From Myroides guanonis (GTDB taxonomy: Bacteria > Bacteroidota > Bacteroidia > Flavobacteriales > Flavobacteriaceae), in the NCBI RefSeq assembly GCF_900114085.1, contig NZ_FORU01000015.1, forward strand, positions 1 through 64,000: a DNA stretch of 64,000 nt, written 5' to 3'. Of the stretch, positions 37,990 to 46,604 are shown piece by piece (within the stretch, counting starts at the first letter, position 1; each line of letters begins with the position of its first letter). The notes under the pieces were generated by a model. It did no database searches, had not been told where the DNA came from, and saw only the letters and a program-made list of their open reading frames with translations. The position numbers and the translations under genes are program-made.

Positions 37990-38991
37990 ATGAGACAGAA
38001 AAATTACCCGATTATATTATTGACAGTACTCTTGGTACTATTTCAAAGTTGTAAGCAAAAGACAACAGAACCTATAACAAGTTCTATTGAACGTAATTAT
38101 ATAGCAACAGATGCTAGAGGAGTTGAAGTGAGTTTGGAGCAACCTGCGCAACGCATTGTTGTTTTATTCGAAGCATTCGTTGATGCTGTTTTTATGTTGG
38201 AAGCTCAAGATCGTTTGGTTGGGGTACCCTCTCAGGTTTATTTAACGCCAGATTCTTATGATTTTTTCTCGACACTAAGCCCTGCCTTTGCTGCAAAGGA
38301 AATAGCTACTCCTAGTTTTAATGGAAGATCTGTGAACATGGAGACTTTGATGGCATTACAACCCGATTTGGTAGTGACATTTTCACAAGACTTACAAATG
38401 ATTGAACAAATGGAGGGAATGGGAATCAAAGTATTTTCTATGATAGGTTCCGATATTGATACTACGTTAAAAGAGTTTGAAGGACTTGGAAATTTGTTAG
38501 GCAAGTCAGAAAGAGCTAAAATGATTACGGGTTATATGAGAGGAGAAATTAAAAAGATGAACGAACTAATCCCTGAAAAAAAGAAAACAGCTTATTATGT
38601 TTGGTCAAGGGGTAGAGTGCTTTCTACTTCAGGAAAAGGTACATTGATGGATGCAGCGATTCGTTTAGCAGGGGTAGAGAATGCTTGTCCTTTAGAGATG
38701 GAGGCGCCCAATATTGGAGTCGAACTATTATATCAATGGAACCCTGATTTGATGATACTTTGGAATACTCCAGTTTCTGATGTATATGCGCTTAAGGAAC
38801 TCTCCAAATTACCCGCAGTCGTAAATAAGCAAGTCTTTGAGATGAAACCTATATTTCTTTTTGATCCTCACACGGTAAAACAAGTGCTCTTTTCAAAGCA
38901 AGTAAAACAATGGGCATATCCTAATTTATATACAAAAGAGACATTTGATAAAGAAGTAGAAGAAGCGAAAAAATTACTTTATAATCTCTAG
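37990..38991 (+). CDS. Metal/metallophore-binding lipoprotein of an ABC transporter
   Basis: 333 residues from the ATG at 37990. The start gives a lipoprotein signal (MRQKNYPIILLTVLLVLFQSC, lipobox LFQSC); longer frames from 37921 overlap the AraC gene. The rest is a type III periplasmic binding protein (two lobes joined by a long helix) with QPAQRIVVLFEAFVDAVFML and LQPDLVVT. This class serves FecCD permeases, and the only such permease in the window is at 28909. The ligand is probably nickel or a nickel chelate. Confidence 0.88.
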   Translation: MRQKNYPIILLTVLLVLFQSCKQKTTEPITSSIERNYIATDARGVEVSLEQPAQRIVVLFEAFVDAVFMLEAQDRLVGVPSQVYLTPDSYDFFSTLSPAFAAKEIATPSFNGRSVNMETLMALQPDLVVTFSQDLQMIEQMEGMGIKVFSMIGSDIDTTLKEFEGLGNLLGKSERAKMITGYMRGEIKKMNELIPEKKKTAYYVWSRGRVLSTSGKGTLMDAAIRLAGVENACPLEMEAPNIGVELLYQWNPDLMILWNTPVSDVYALKELSKLPAVVNKQVFEMKPIFLFDPHTVKQVLFSKQVKQWAYPNLYTKETFDKEVEEAKKLLYNL

Positions 38992-39020
38992 TTTCCTATA
39001 AACAAAACAGACCTTAATTT

Positions 39021-41456
39021 ATGAATACAACGAGTTTCTATAGTAAAGCCTTACTGTGGCTTCTTTTTCTATGTGCTCCTGTTCTAATAGCGCAAAATGA
39101 ATCTGCAATATGGGGACGTGTCTTTGGGAATAACAATCAGTCTATTGTTGGAGCAACAGTGAGTCTTAATAATAAAGATTTCACAATCACTAATACCCGT
39201 GGAGAGTTTCGATTCGATGTGGAACAACAATTGCCTGTTGAGTTGTCAATAGAGTCTCAAAACTATGTGTCTTATTCGGTTACTCTTACAAAATTGAACT
39301 ACAATTCAGAATATGGGTTTAAAATACAGTTAGTTGAGGAACAATATGAGTTAGATGAGGTTTTGGTAACTGTTCGCCGAGATAATTCATATACGACCAA
39401 TTCTTTAGCTCTGGGCGGAAAGTTTAATGGTCGGTTGAAAGATTTACCACAATCGGTAACCTTGCTTACAAGAGAATTTATACAAGATAAAAATGCATTT
39501 CATATAAACGATGTAGTAGAAGACCTTTCTGGTGTAACAATGGCTTCTTCTTATGACGATTTTATAATCCGAGGATTTAAAAGTGGTTATGAATCAGGAG
39601 TGCGTTTAGTAAATGGTTTGCGTTCAGGTTATGGTTATGGAAATGCTTATTACCGTTCACCAATGACTATTAATCTTGAGAGTATTCAGATTTTAAAAGG
39701 ACCAGGAGCTTCTTTGTTTGGAGATGTAGTTCCAGGGGGAACTGTAAACATGATAACAAAAAGACCCTTGGAAGAGCATAAAGGATATGTTGATTTTTCT
39801 GTAGGAAGTTTTGATACGTATAGAACGACTATTGATTTGGGCGGACCTTTAGATAAGGACAAAAAAATATTATATCGATTGAATGCGGGTTATGAAAACT
39901 CTAAAACGTTTCGAGATATCAATGAACAAACGAGTTATGCTTTCATGCCATCTTTTACTTTTAGACCTTCTGATAAAACACAAGTGGATGTTGATTTGGT
40001 TTTTGATAAGTTTGATGGTTATCTAGATAGGGGAATGGGGATACGAAGTAATGATCTTTTTGCATTGCCTCGTTCATTTACGCTTAGTCAACCTTCAGAT
40101 TTTTATAAATCGAGCACTACTTCTTTTTCAGCACGTTTTCAACATAGAATTAATTCAGGATTGAGTATCAACCTTAGTTATATGAAGAGTATTTATAAGG
40201 AAGATGTTAACGAACATAGAACACTTAATACCTTTGCAGATGCTCCGAATAACACCATAATGAATTTGCGCTTTTTCGACCGTCATGGTAGGGATTATAC
40301 GGACAACGCAGTGGCTTATTTAAAATGGGATTTGTTTGGAGATAAGATAGACCATCACATTGTGGGTGGAGTAGATTATGCACAATACAGAGGCGGTAAA
40401 GACAATCAATTAAGAGAAGCGAGAAGTAAAAAGGTAGATGGAGAAATAGTGCCACTTACATTTGATTTGTATAACCCCATTTATGAAATTCAAGATATTT
40501 CTAATTATGTGTGGAGACCGCAAGGACAATATCCTTTTTTGAGTCCATATAAAACAACTGGTATCTATGTACAAGATCAGATGAGTATTGGCTATCGATT
40601 AAAGTTGATAGCGGGAATTCGCCAAGAGTTTTATACATCTGAAACAACTGATAGTAAGGAAAGAAAAACAGCAAATCAAAACGTGTTTTTACCGCGTTTA
40701 GGAGTAACATATGAGATTAATGATGATGTGAATTACTTTGCGAGTTACTCTCAAGGTTTTGTGCCCGTAGGTGCCAATATGATTTTGAATTATAGAGATT
40801 ACGGTTCAGATTTTGAATTCAAGTCAGAAAAGAGTTATCAAATAGAAACAGGGGTTAAGACTACTTTTTTTAAAAAGCAGTTGCAAATGGATGTGGCTCT
40901 GTTCCATATAGAGCGTCGAGATATGTTGTTGACAACGGGTGCTTTAACAGATGAAGGTTTACCTATATATCGCCAGTCTGGAAAAGTTATTTCTAGTGGA
41001 TTGGAATTAGATTTACGAGGTCAGATTACTCAGGAACTACAAATATTAGGAGGTTATACTTTTAATAAAACGGAAGTAAAAGCTTCTTTGATAAACTCTG
41101 AGGTCGGTTTGGGGTTACCAGGTGCACCGAAAAATCTAGCTAATTTGTGGTTGAAATATGTGTTTTCTAAATCTGTTCTAAAAGGATTGGGTGCGGGATT
41201 AGGAGTGTATTATGTCGGAGAAAGGCGTATGGATGCTAGTGTTGGAGTTGACTCTAATGGTGTGGCACTTTGGGATTATTGGCCAGAATACACCAAATTA
41301 AATGCAGCACTTTTTTATCATATAGGTGCATTAAAAGTGGCAGTAAATCTAGATAATGTGTTTGATAAATACTATTACTACGGAGGTTTTGACTATACCA
41401 GAGCATTTCCCGGGGCACCTAGAAATTTAAAAGTGTCTTTAGGGTATAGTTTTTAA
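39021..41456 (+). CDS. TonB-dependent outer-membrane receptor
   Basis: 811 residues with a signal peptide (cut near IAQNE). A carboxypeptidase-regulatory-like beta-sandwich (about 27-105) precedes the plug (about 130-245; ILKGPGASLFGDVVPGGTVNMITKRP in part) and a 22-strand barrel ending in Phe (VSLGYSF). The plug resembles siderophore receptors. Next to a metal-binding lipoprotein and urease genes, it most likely takes up a nickel complex, as TonB receptors do in Helicobacter. It is 29 bases after the binding-protein gene, so cotranscribed. Confidence 0.92.
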   Translation: MNTTSFYSKALLWLLFLCAPVLIAQNESAIWGRVFGNNNQSIVGATVSLNNKDFTITNTRGEFRFDVEQQLPVELSIESQNYVSYSVTLTKLNYNSEYGFKIQLVEEQYELDEVLVTVRRDNSYTTNSLALGGKFNGRLKDLPQSVTLLTREFIQDKNAFHINDVVEDLSGVTMASSYDDFIIRGFKSGYESGVRLVNGLRSGYGYGNAYYRSPMTINLESIQILKGPGASLFGDVVPGGTVNMITKRPLEEHKGYVDFSVGSFDTYRTTIDLGGPLDKDKKILYRLNAGYENSKTFRDINEQTSYAFMPSFTFRPSDKTQVDVDLVFDKFDGYLDRGMGIRSNDLFALPRSFTLSQPSDFYKSSTTSFSARFQHRINSGLSINLSYMKSIYKEDVNEHRTLNTFADAPNNTIMNLRFFDRHGRDYTDNAVAYLKWDLFGDKIDHHIVGGVDYAQYRGGKDNQLREARSKKVDGEIVPLTFDLYNPIYEIQDISNYVWRPQGQYPFLSPYKTTGIYVQDQMSIGYRLKLIAGIRQEFYTSETTDSKERKTANQNVFLPRLGVTYEINDDVNYFASYSQGFVPVGANMILNYRDYGSDFEFKSEKSYQIETGVKTTFFKKQLQMDVALFHIERRDMLLTTGALTDEGLPIYRQSGKVISSGLELDLRGQITQELQILGGYTFNKTEVKASLINSEVGLGLPGAPKNLANLWLKYVFSKSVLKGLGAGLGVYYVGERRMDASVGVDSNGVALWDYWPEYTKLNAALFYHIGALKVAVNLDNVFDKYYYYGGFDYTRAFPGAPRNLKVSLGYSF

Positions 41457-41459
41457 TTG

Positions 41460-41505
41460 TTACACTTCCTTCTTTTAGATCTTATGCTAAAAGAGGGAAG
41501 TGTAA
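41460..41505. terminator. Hairpin between convergent genes
   Basis: A long stem, TTACACTTCCTTCTTTTAG paired with its near complement (one mismatch region), lies between the TonB receptor gene and the convergent lipoprotein gene. No long T-run follows on either strand, so termination is probable but not certain. Confidence 0.5.
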
Positions 41506-41518
41506 GTTATTTAACTAG

Positions 41519-42511
41519 TTATCGAATTTTAAATTTATAAGAAAATTCTAGACTAAGTAAATGTTCATATTGAAATTTAGTACTGTGACCAAAAGTGTAA
41601 AAAGTCGGTCTATAAATAGCGCCAATATTAAAGTTGTCGAACACTGTAAAGTGTACGGGAATGACAAGACCAATAGCGCTATGGGCTCTTTTCTTAGTTT
41701 CCATTATAATAAATTGATATTCTTCTTTAAAAACAAATTCCCACATATTTCTTGCAAAGGCAACTCCATAGCCAACAGAAAATCGGTTGAATTGATGGTT
41801 GTTTGAAAGACTTACAAATACGGAACTTAAAGGCATATTGAGAGTTTCACTTGGATCTTCAGTTATGGGAACTGGATTGTTATAATCTTCAACAGCCGAT
41901 AGTCTTAGACTTAGGAATTGTTTATTGGTATGATAATAGTCTAAACCGGCTGTAAATCCCATCATTCCAACAATGTTTACAGAACCTTCAAGTTCTGGTT
42001 TAAATTTGAAACCATTTACGAAGGGTAAACCTAGGTGTACATATAGATCTCCTTTTTGTCGTGAAAGTTCAGTGCTAAAGTATCTTTTGAATCCATTTTC
42101 TATTCCCTTAGTAATTCTTTCAGGGGTTATGGTTCTTATAGTATCATTGGTATCCAAAAAAATAGACTTCCTGTAGTAGAACCTTTTTGGATTAGTTAAA
42201 TCCACTGCATAATTAACAGGAGCTAAAATAAATCCGCTTAAATTCACAAACACAAACTTCGGATCCCAAACAGGTTTTACCTTATAGTTTAGATTTTCCG
42301 TTTCTGTAATCAGTTCTAATTCTAATTCTTTTTTAGACCTTTCTACTTCTACTTTTGAGGGTAGGTCATAGATACTGTCATACACTCTAACTTTTGAGTT
42401 TGGAGCATTTGAACTAATATTGACTTTATATGTTTTATGATTCAGTACAGTGGAACAAGATGTCAACAGTGTCGTGAGTATAATCAATACTAATACGAGG
42501 TGTCTTTTCAT
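41519..42511 (-). CDS. Hypothetical lipoprotein with PEGA-like start and barrel-like C-terminus
   Basis: 330 residues. Lipoprotein signal MKRHLVLVLIILTTLLTSC with lipobox LLTSC. Residues 30-80 look like a PEGA-type beta repeat (VNISSNAPNSKVRVYDS). A short hydrophobic stretch (about 88-104) follows. The C-terminal half (about 150-330) has alternating strands ending in SLEFSYKFKIR, which looks like a small outer-membrane barrel. I do not recognise the family. It is a single gene, convergent with the TonB receptor. Confidence 0.7.
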   Translation of the reverse strand: MKRHLVLVLIILTTLLTSCSTVLNHKTYKVNISSNAPNSKVRVYDSIYDLPSKVEVERSKKELELELITETENLNYKVKPVWDPKFVFVNLSGFILAPVNYAVDLTNPKRFYYRKSIFLDTNDTIRTITPERITKGIENGFKRYFSTELSRQKGDLYVHLGLPFVNGFKFKPELEGSVNIVGMMGFTAGLDYYHTNKQFLSLRLSAVEDYNNPVPITEDPSETLNMPLSSVFVSLSNNHQFNRFSVGYGVAFARNMWEFVFKEEYQFIIMETKKRAHSAIGLVIPVHFTVFDNFNIGAIYRPTFYTFGHSTKFQYEHLLSLEFSYKFKIR

Positions 42512-42688
42512 GAGTAAGGTATTTCATTTTAGCGGGACAATATAGTGTATTTTTTAAAACATTTAAGATTTTGTTTGGAAATATTTTAGAGTAGCTGGTT
42601 GTGCTACATCATTTATAGAATTAAGTCGTTAATAATGGTTTTTTGATAAAAAATGTTAATCAAAATGCTTGAAGTTTATAATTAGTTT

Positions 42689-42704
42689 GTTACATTAGTG
42701 TAAC
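42689..42704. promoter_or_regulatory. Palindromic operator upstream of the mer-like genes
   Basis: GTTACATTAGTGTAAC is an inverted repeat of GTTACA around TTAG, 59 bases before the merTP-like ATG. It has the size of a metal-sensor (ArsR- or MerR-type) operator. No regulator gene is next to it. The rest of 42512-42762 is AT-rich with no other feature seen. Confidence 0.45.
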
Positions 42705-42762
42705 TTTAAATTGTTGGAGGATATGGTTCTAAATTACTTAAATAGTATAACCAACATCAAAA

Positions 42763-43359
42763 ATGAAATCAGAAAAAAAATTACTAGGAGCAGGTTTATT
42801 ATCCGCTTTATTAGCTTCCCTATGCTGTATAACCCCTCTATTAGCACTCATTGCAGGAGGAAGTGGTTTTGCAAGTACATTCACTTGGCTAGAACCAGCA
42901 AGACCATTTTTTATAATTCTTACGATAGGAACCTTAGCTTTCGCATGGTACCAAAAGTTATTTAAATCGAAGGAAGAGATTGATTGTAACTGTGAGGATT
43001 CACGAAAAGAAAGTTTTTTAAGAAGTAAAGCTTTTTTGGGAATTATCAGTGTGTTTGCATTGATAATGTTAGGTTTTCCTTATTATTCTTCATCGTTTTA
43101 TTCCAACACAAATACAAATAAAGAGGTATTGGATGTGAGCTCTTTAAAGAAAAGTCAGTTTACAGTTTTGGGGATGACTTGTTCTAGCTGTGAAGCTCAC
43201 GTGAACCACGAGGTAAACAAATTACAGGGTGTGGTGAAAGTTACAACCTCTTATGAAAATAAGAATGCCGTGGTTGAATACGATGATTCCTTAACATCTA
43301 TTAATGAAATTGAGAAAGCTATAGAAAAGACGGGCTATCAAGTAATAGATAAGTTTTAG
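42763..43359 (+). CDS. merTP: MerT-MerP fusion, mercuric-type transporter
   Basis: 198 residues. MerT-like membrane part with three helices (about 8-32, 46-64 and 89-108); the vicinal Cys pair C21-C22 (SLCCITP) in helix 1 and C75/C77 (CNC) in the loop are the metal relay. A C-terminal heavy-metal-associated domain (about 130-198) has GMTCSSC (137-143), the MerP part. It brings Hg(II), or possibly another soft metal, into the cytoplasm for reduction. merA, merB and merR are not in the window. Confidence 0.87.
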   Translation: MKSEKKLLGAGLLSALLASLCCITPLLALIAGGSGFASTFTWLEPARPFFIILTIGTLAFAWYQKLFKSKEEIDCNCEDSRKESFLRSKAFLGIISVFALIMLGFPYYSSSFYSNTNTNKEVLDVSSLKKSQFTVLGMTCSSCEAHVNHEVNKLQGVVKVTTSYENKNAVVEYDDSLTSINEIEKAIEKTGYQVIDKF

Positions 43360-43364
43360 TATTT

Positions 43365-43580
43365 ATGAAGTTAGAACTATACTCTACCATCGTATGTCCT
43401 CAATGTGGATTTTCTAAGACCGAGCAAATGCCTACCGACGCTTGCCAATATTTATATGAATGTGAAGGTTGTAAGAAATTACTAAAACCTAAAGAGGGAG
43501 ATTGTTGTGTTTTTTGTAGTTATGGAACTATAAAATGTCCACCAATCCAAGAATCTGGTGCCTCTTGTAAGACTTGTTAA
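43365..43580 (+). CDS. Small Cys-rich GDCC protein of mercury loci
   Basis: 71 residues with twelve cysteines: a CPQC pair, CEGC, then GDCCVFCSYGTIKCPPIQ, a motif I associate with small proteins near mercury-resistance genes in Bacteroidota, and a CKTC tail. It probably binds metal. It begins 5 bases after the merTP-like gene, so both form one operon. The role is inferred from context. Confidence 0.8.
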   Translation: MKLELYSTIVCPQCGFSKTEQMPTDACQYLYECEGCKKLLKPKEGDCCVFCSYGTIKCPPIQESGASCKTC

Positions 43581-43586
43581 AAGTGT

Positions 43587-43627
43587 AAAAAGAGCTTTGC
43601 TCGACGTTTTTTAGGTCGCTTTTTTAT
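43587..43627 (+). terminator. Probable terminator of the mer-like operon
   Basis: An imperfect hairpin (AAAAAGAGC with GCTTTTTT as outer arms, CGAC/GTCG inside) ends in T6, shortly after the stop codon at 43580. Confidence 0.5.
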
Positions 43628-43811
43628 TTTAGTGTATTTATTTTTTAAAGTTCTCTTAGTTTTTTAATGATTTGATAGAGTGTTGCCTGTTCGTAAGATG
43701 CTGACAAGGTGTTTTTTAAAGGCGGTAAATGTGTTGTTAATCAGTCTTTGAAAAAGAAATATAATAAATGCTGTAATATAGTATGAAGTAAATATTTATC
43801 CCTAATATTGC

Positions 43812-43888
43812 ACTGTTAGTCAAATCTGTTATTTGACTGGCTTTACTCCCTCTGTCAGGCTTCCAATTCTGCTGAGGGAGCTTTTTTT
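43812..43888 (+). ncRNA. Candidate small RNA
   Basis: In the gene-free stretch 43581-43916, a -7-like TAATATTG (43803-43810, one mismatch) is followed by a hairpin GTCAAAT / ATTTGAC (43820-43837) and a terminator hairpin CTCCCTC / GAGGGAG, with CAG/CTG inside, ending in T8. This is the layout of a free small RNA of about 75 bases. No ORF is present. I do not recognise a named RNA family. Confidence 0.45.
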
Positions 43889-43916
43889 TATATAAGCTTT
43901 AGTTATGAGCTTTCTA

Positions 43917-44372
43917 TTAGATAAAACACTTTTCCATTTGATAGTTTATAAGAGTAATACCTCTTCTTTCCACCTCTTGTTTCTTAATGACTTTATAACC
44001 TCTATTTAAAAAAAATGCTTTTGCTGTTATAGAAGCATGTGTATAAACAGATGATAAAGAGTAAAAGGATTCTAATTCATCACACAGTTTACTAGCGATT
44101 CCTTGTTTTTGAAAATCTTTGTGCACATACAGCATATCTAAACATCCCAAGGGGTCAATACTCCCAAATCCAACTATATTATTCTCTATCATTGCTATTA
44201 AGCAACATTGAGAAGAAAGTCTATGATGCCAACTATCTAGGTCAATATCCTCAGGTGCCCAAACATCCAATTGTTCTTGAGAATAATCATAGATATTTAC
44301 ATGGTGAACAGTATCGTGAAAAAGTTTAGTAATCTGTTGGATGTCTTGAGATTGGTAAGGTCTTATAGTCAT
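43917..44372 (-). CDS. GNAT family N-acetyltransferase
   Basis: 151 residues from the ATG at 44372 (MTIRPYQSQDIQQITKLFHDTVH). The CoA-binding segment is LYVHKDFQKQGIASKLCDEL. This small GNAT type is often called a YafP-like or ElaA-like acetyltransferase; the substrate is unknown. A longer frame starts at 44420, but the exact -7 element at 44403-44410 lies inside it, so 44372 is the start. Transcribed alone, divergent from another GNAT gene. Confidence 0.85.
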   Translation of the reverse strand: MTIRPYQSQDIQQITKLFHDTVHHVNIYDYSQEQLDVWAPEDIDLDSWHHRLSSQCCLIAMIENNIVGFGSIDPLGCLDMLYVHKDFQKQGIASKLCDELESFYSLSSVYTHASITAKAFFLNRGYKVIKKQEVERRGITLINYQMEKCFI

Positions 44373-44402
44373 TATAGCGTTGAATAAAATTATTGTAGAC
44401 CG

Positions 44403-44410
44403 CAAAGATA
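44403..44410 (-). promoter_or_regulatory. -7 element of the minus-strand GNAT gene
   Basis: Minus-strand TATCTTTG, an exact TAnnTTTG match, about 30 bases before the ATG at 44372. Confidence 0.6.
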
Positions 44411-44498
44411 ATCTCTTCACTTTATATGTCAGTTTTGAAAACTTTTTTCTATAAAACTTTTCTTAAGTTAGTAAATGACAATATAATTGTAAAATATT

Positions 44499-44506
44499 TA
44501 TTTTTG
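44499..44506 (+). promoter_or_regulatory. -7 element of the plus-strand GNAT gene
   Basis: TATTTTTG matches TAnnTTTG, 23 bases before the ATG at 44530. Confidence 0.55.
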
Positions 44507-44529
44507 AATAATGACTAATAAGAGAGACA

Positions 44530-45081
44530 ATGAATAAGTTTAAACCTAAGAAAGTTGAATTGAAAAATGGAAAAATTGTTTTAATAAGACAAGCAACAAT
44601 TTTAGACGCAGAAAACCTTCTAAATTGTATAAAACAATATGTACCTCAAAGTGATTACATTCCTAAATATGAGCATGAGATAACGCTTACTATGAAACAA
44701 GAGGAGGATTGGATTAGTTCATTTATTACCAACGATAATTCTTTGCTTTTAGTAGCAGAGTTTGACAATCTAATAATAGGGAATATTGACTTAACAGGTA
44801 GTCGCAGAGAGATTATGGCACACACAGCTGTAATCGGTATGGGAATGCTAGAGGAGTGGCAAAATATTGGTTTAGGAACCATGTTGCTATCTTCAATCAT
44901 TGATTGGGCGAAACAGAATCCAATTTTGGAATTGATTTGGCTACAAGTATATACTGTGAATGTTCTAGGAATGAATCTTTATCACAAAATGGGTTTTCAA
45001 GAAAATGGTGTTCTTAAAAACTTTTTTAAGCAAGACGGGAGCTACTTTGACAACTTAACAATGTCTATGAGTGTAAAATAA
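44530..45081 (+). CDS. GNAT family N-acetyltransferase
   Basis: 183 residues. The acetyl-CoA site is around MGMLEEWQNIGLGTMLLSSIIDWAKQN (given in part: EEWQNIGLGTMLL), and the C-terminal NVLGMNLYHKMGFQENG is the usual last strand-helix of the RimJ/RimL-like GNAT branch. The substrate is unknown. Single gene, divergent from the other GNAT; the two proteins are not close copies of each other. Confidence 0.87.
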   Translation: MNKFKPKKVELKNGKIVLIRQATILDAENLLNCIKQYVPQSDYIPKYEHEITLTMKQEEDWISSFITNDNSLLLVAEFDNLIIGNIDLTGSRREIMAHTAVIGMGMLEEWQNIGLGTMLLSSIIDWAKQNPILELIWLQVYTVNVLGMNLYHKMGFQENGVLKNFFKQDGSYFDNLTMSMSVK

Positions 45082-45107
45082 CAAAGCCGCTATTTAGAGC
45101 GGCTTTG
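45082..45107. terminator. Hairpin between convergent GNAT and BtuG-like genes
   Basis: CAAAGCCGCT, ATTT loop, AGAGCGGCTTTG: a perfect stem with short A/T flanks, usable from both sides. Confidence 0.65.
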
Positions 45108-45131
45108 GATAATTAAAAAATACAATAGAAA

Positions 45132-46589
45132 TTAGTTTCTAACGTCTATTCTGATTTCTTTTTCAACTGATTTACCATTTGAATTAGCAATAATCGTCAG
45201 TTTTTCTTTTCCTGTAATTCCTTTAGCAGTAACAATTAATGAGTCTTGTTTTATTTCATAAGTAGCTACTTTCGAATCATTAGATTTAAGTGATTTAATG
45301 ATTGATACTGATGTATTATCTGCATCTACTACTTTGTCATTTAAAGCAATTGCTATTCGCTGATCTGGTGCAAGTATAACCTGATTCAATAAAATCTCTG
45401 GTGTGTTAGCATCTTCGAAGAATGGCATAGCAGGGAACCAGAAATAGCGGTCGTCATCCGTTCCCCATTCTCCACCTGATCCATTATCCCCATTTACTAC
45501 AATGTTCTTCTCTAAACCACCATTGTTATTTACAATATGAACCCAGTTATAACTACCGCTATCTCCCCAACCATCGCGTTTTACTAGTAGTACTAATTTA
45601 TCTGTTAAAGGGTCAACTTTTAAAGAAGCTCCGTAAAATCCAAGTTGCATATCTTGATTATCTTTACCTAAGTTATAAAATGCAGTGTTTAAGGATTGAG
45701 AATCAATATCAAATTTAACAACACCATTCCCTTTTGCCCAATACAATACATTTTGTTGTGTACTAGCAGAAAGGCTTCCAGCAGTCCAAGCATACCAAGT
45801 AGCAGTAATTGGAGCTTCTGTAATATCTACTTCTAAGGTGATTTCTAAGGTGTAAGGGTCGATTTTTATAAGCTTTTTGTTTGCTCCAACCCAAATGTTA
45901 CCGTCTTTACTTTGTACCATCATAGCAAAGTCGTTTCCATCAATTAATTTTTCAACCGAATCAGTTTTGGTGTCGATTACATAGGTCCCCTTAGATTTGG
46001 TAATAGTAAATACATAATCTCCTACACGAACCATGTTCCCAGTTTCACCAGAGATTCCAGCAATGCTTCCTTCCAAGGACATAGTTTCAATGTTGAAGAT
46101 AGAAACACCATTACTTGTAGCTATATATCCTTTTTTAGAAGTTATTCCAACAAATGAACGACCATCTCCTCCAATATCTGTAAGTAAGGCTTTCTTTTTA
46201 AGTGTTTTTGCGTCGGCTACAACTAATCTGTTCTGTTGTTTAGAAATAAGGAAAGTGTTTTCACCGTAGATAGTAGCAAATTGAGATGTTAATCCAAGTG
46301 TCTCTCCTGGGTTAGCGGCTCTATAAGCTCTGTATAGAACAGAACCATCATTTTTAAAATAGTTCACTGTTCCTAGGTCGTGTCCAAACCAGTCTTCATT
46401 GATTACATAGAATCCTTTCGCTGGAACGGCTAAAGATGCTTTAGAATCCTCAATAATAACAGTGTCGTCATTGATAGTTGGATCTTGAGGACCTGCTGGT
46501 CTAAGTAAAGAGTTGTCATCTGAAGAACAAGATGCTAAAGCTAGAACAGCCAATATAGGCAGTGAACGTTTAAAAAAGTTTTGTATCAT
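45132..46589 (-). CDS. BtuG-like surface lipoprotein, YncE/DUF5074 beta-propeller
   Basis: 485 residues. Lipoprotein signal with lipobox LASC and a following SSDDN, a surface-export signal of the SDD type. Residues about 55-395 form a YncE-like seven-bladed propeller (repeats such as NIETMSLEGSIAGI, DTKTDSVEKLIDG). The C-terminal 85 residues look like an Ig-like domain. In Bacteroides, BtuG of this type binds cobalamin at the surface and hands it to BtuB. The cobalamin riboswitch upstream supports that role. BtuB itself is not in the operon. Confidence 0.8.
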   Translation of the reverse strand: MIQNFFKRSLPILAVLALASCSSDDNSLLRPAGPQDPTINDDTVIIEDSKASLAVPAKGFYVINEDWFGHDLGTVNYFKNDGSVLYRAYRAANPGETLGLTSQFATIYGENTFLISKQQNRLVVADAKTLKKKALLTDIGGDGRSFVGITSKKGYIATSNGVSIFNIETMSLEGSIAGISGETGNMVRVGDYVFTITKSKGTYVIDTKTDSVEKLIDGNDFAMMVQSKDGNIWVGANKKLIKIDPYTLEITLEVDITEAPITATWYAWTAGSLSASTQQNVLYWAKGNGVVKFDIDSQSLNTAFYNLGKDNQDMQLGFYGASLKVDPLTDKLVLLVKRDGWGDSGSYNWVHIVNNNGGLEKNIVVNGDNGSGGEWGTDDDRYFWFPAMPFFEDANTPEILLNQVILAPDQRIAIALNDKVVDADNTSVSIIKSLKSNDSKVATYEIKQDSLIVTAKGITGKEKLTIIANSNGKSVEKEIRIDVRN

Positions 46590-46604
46590 TAGTTTTTATT
46601 TGAA

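Noticed and set aside
42711..42965. Open frame overlapping the start of the merTP-like gene
   Set aside because: It is in another frame of a clear family member and has no recognisable product.
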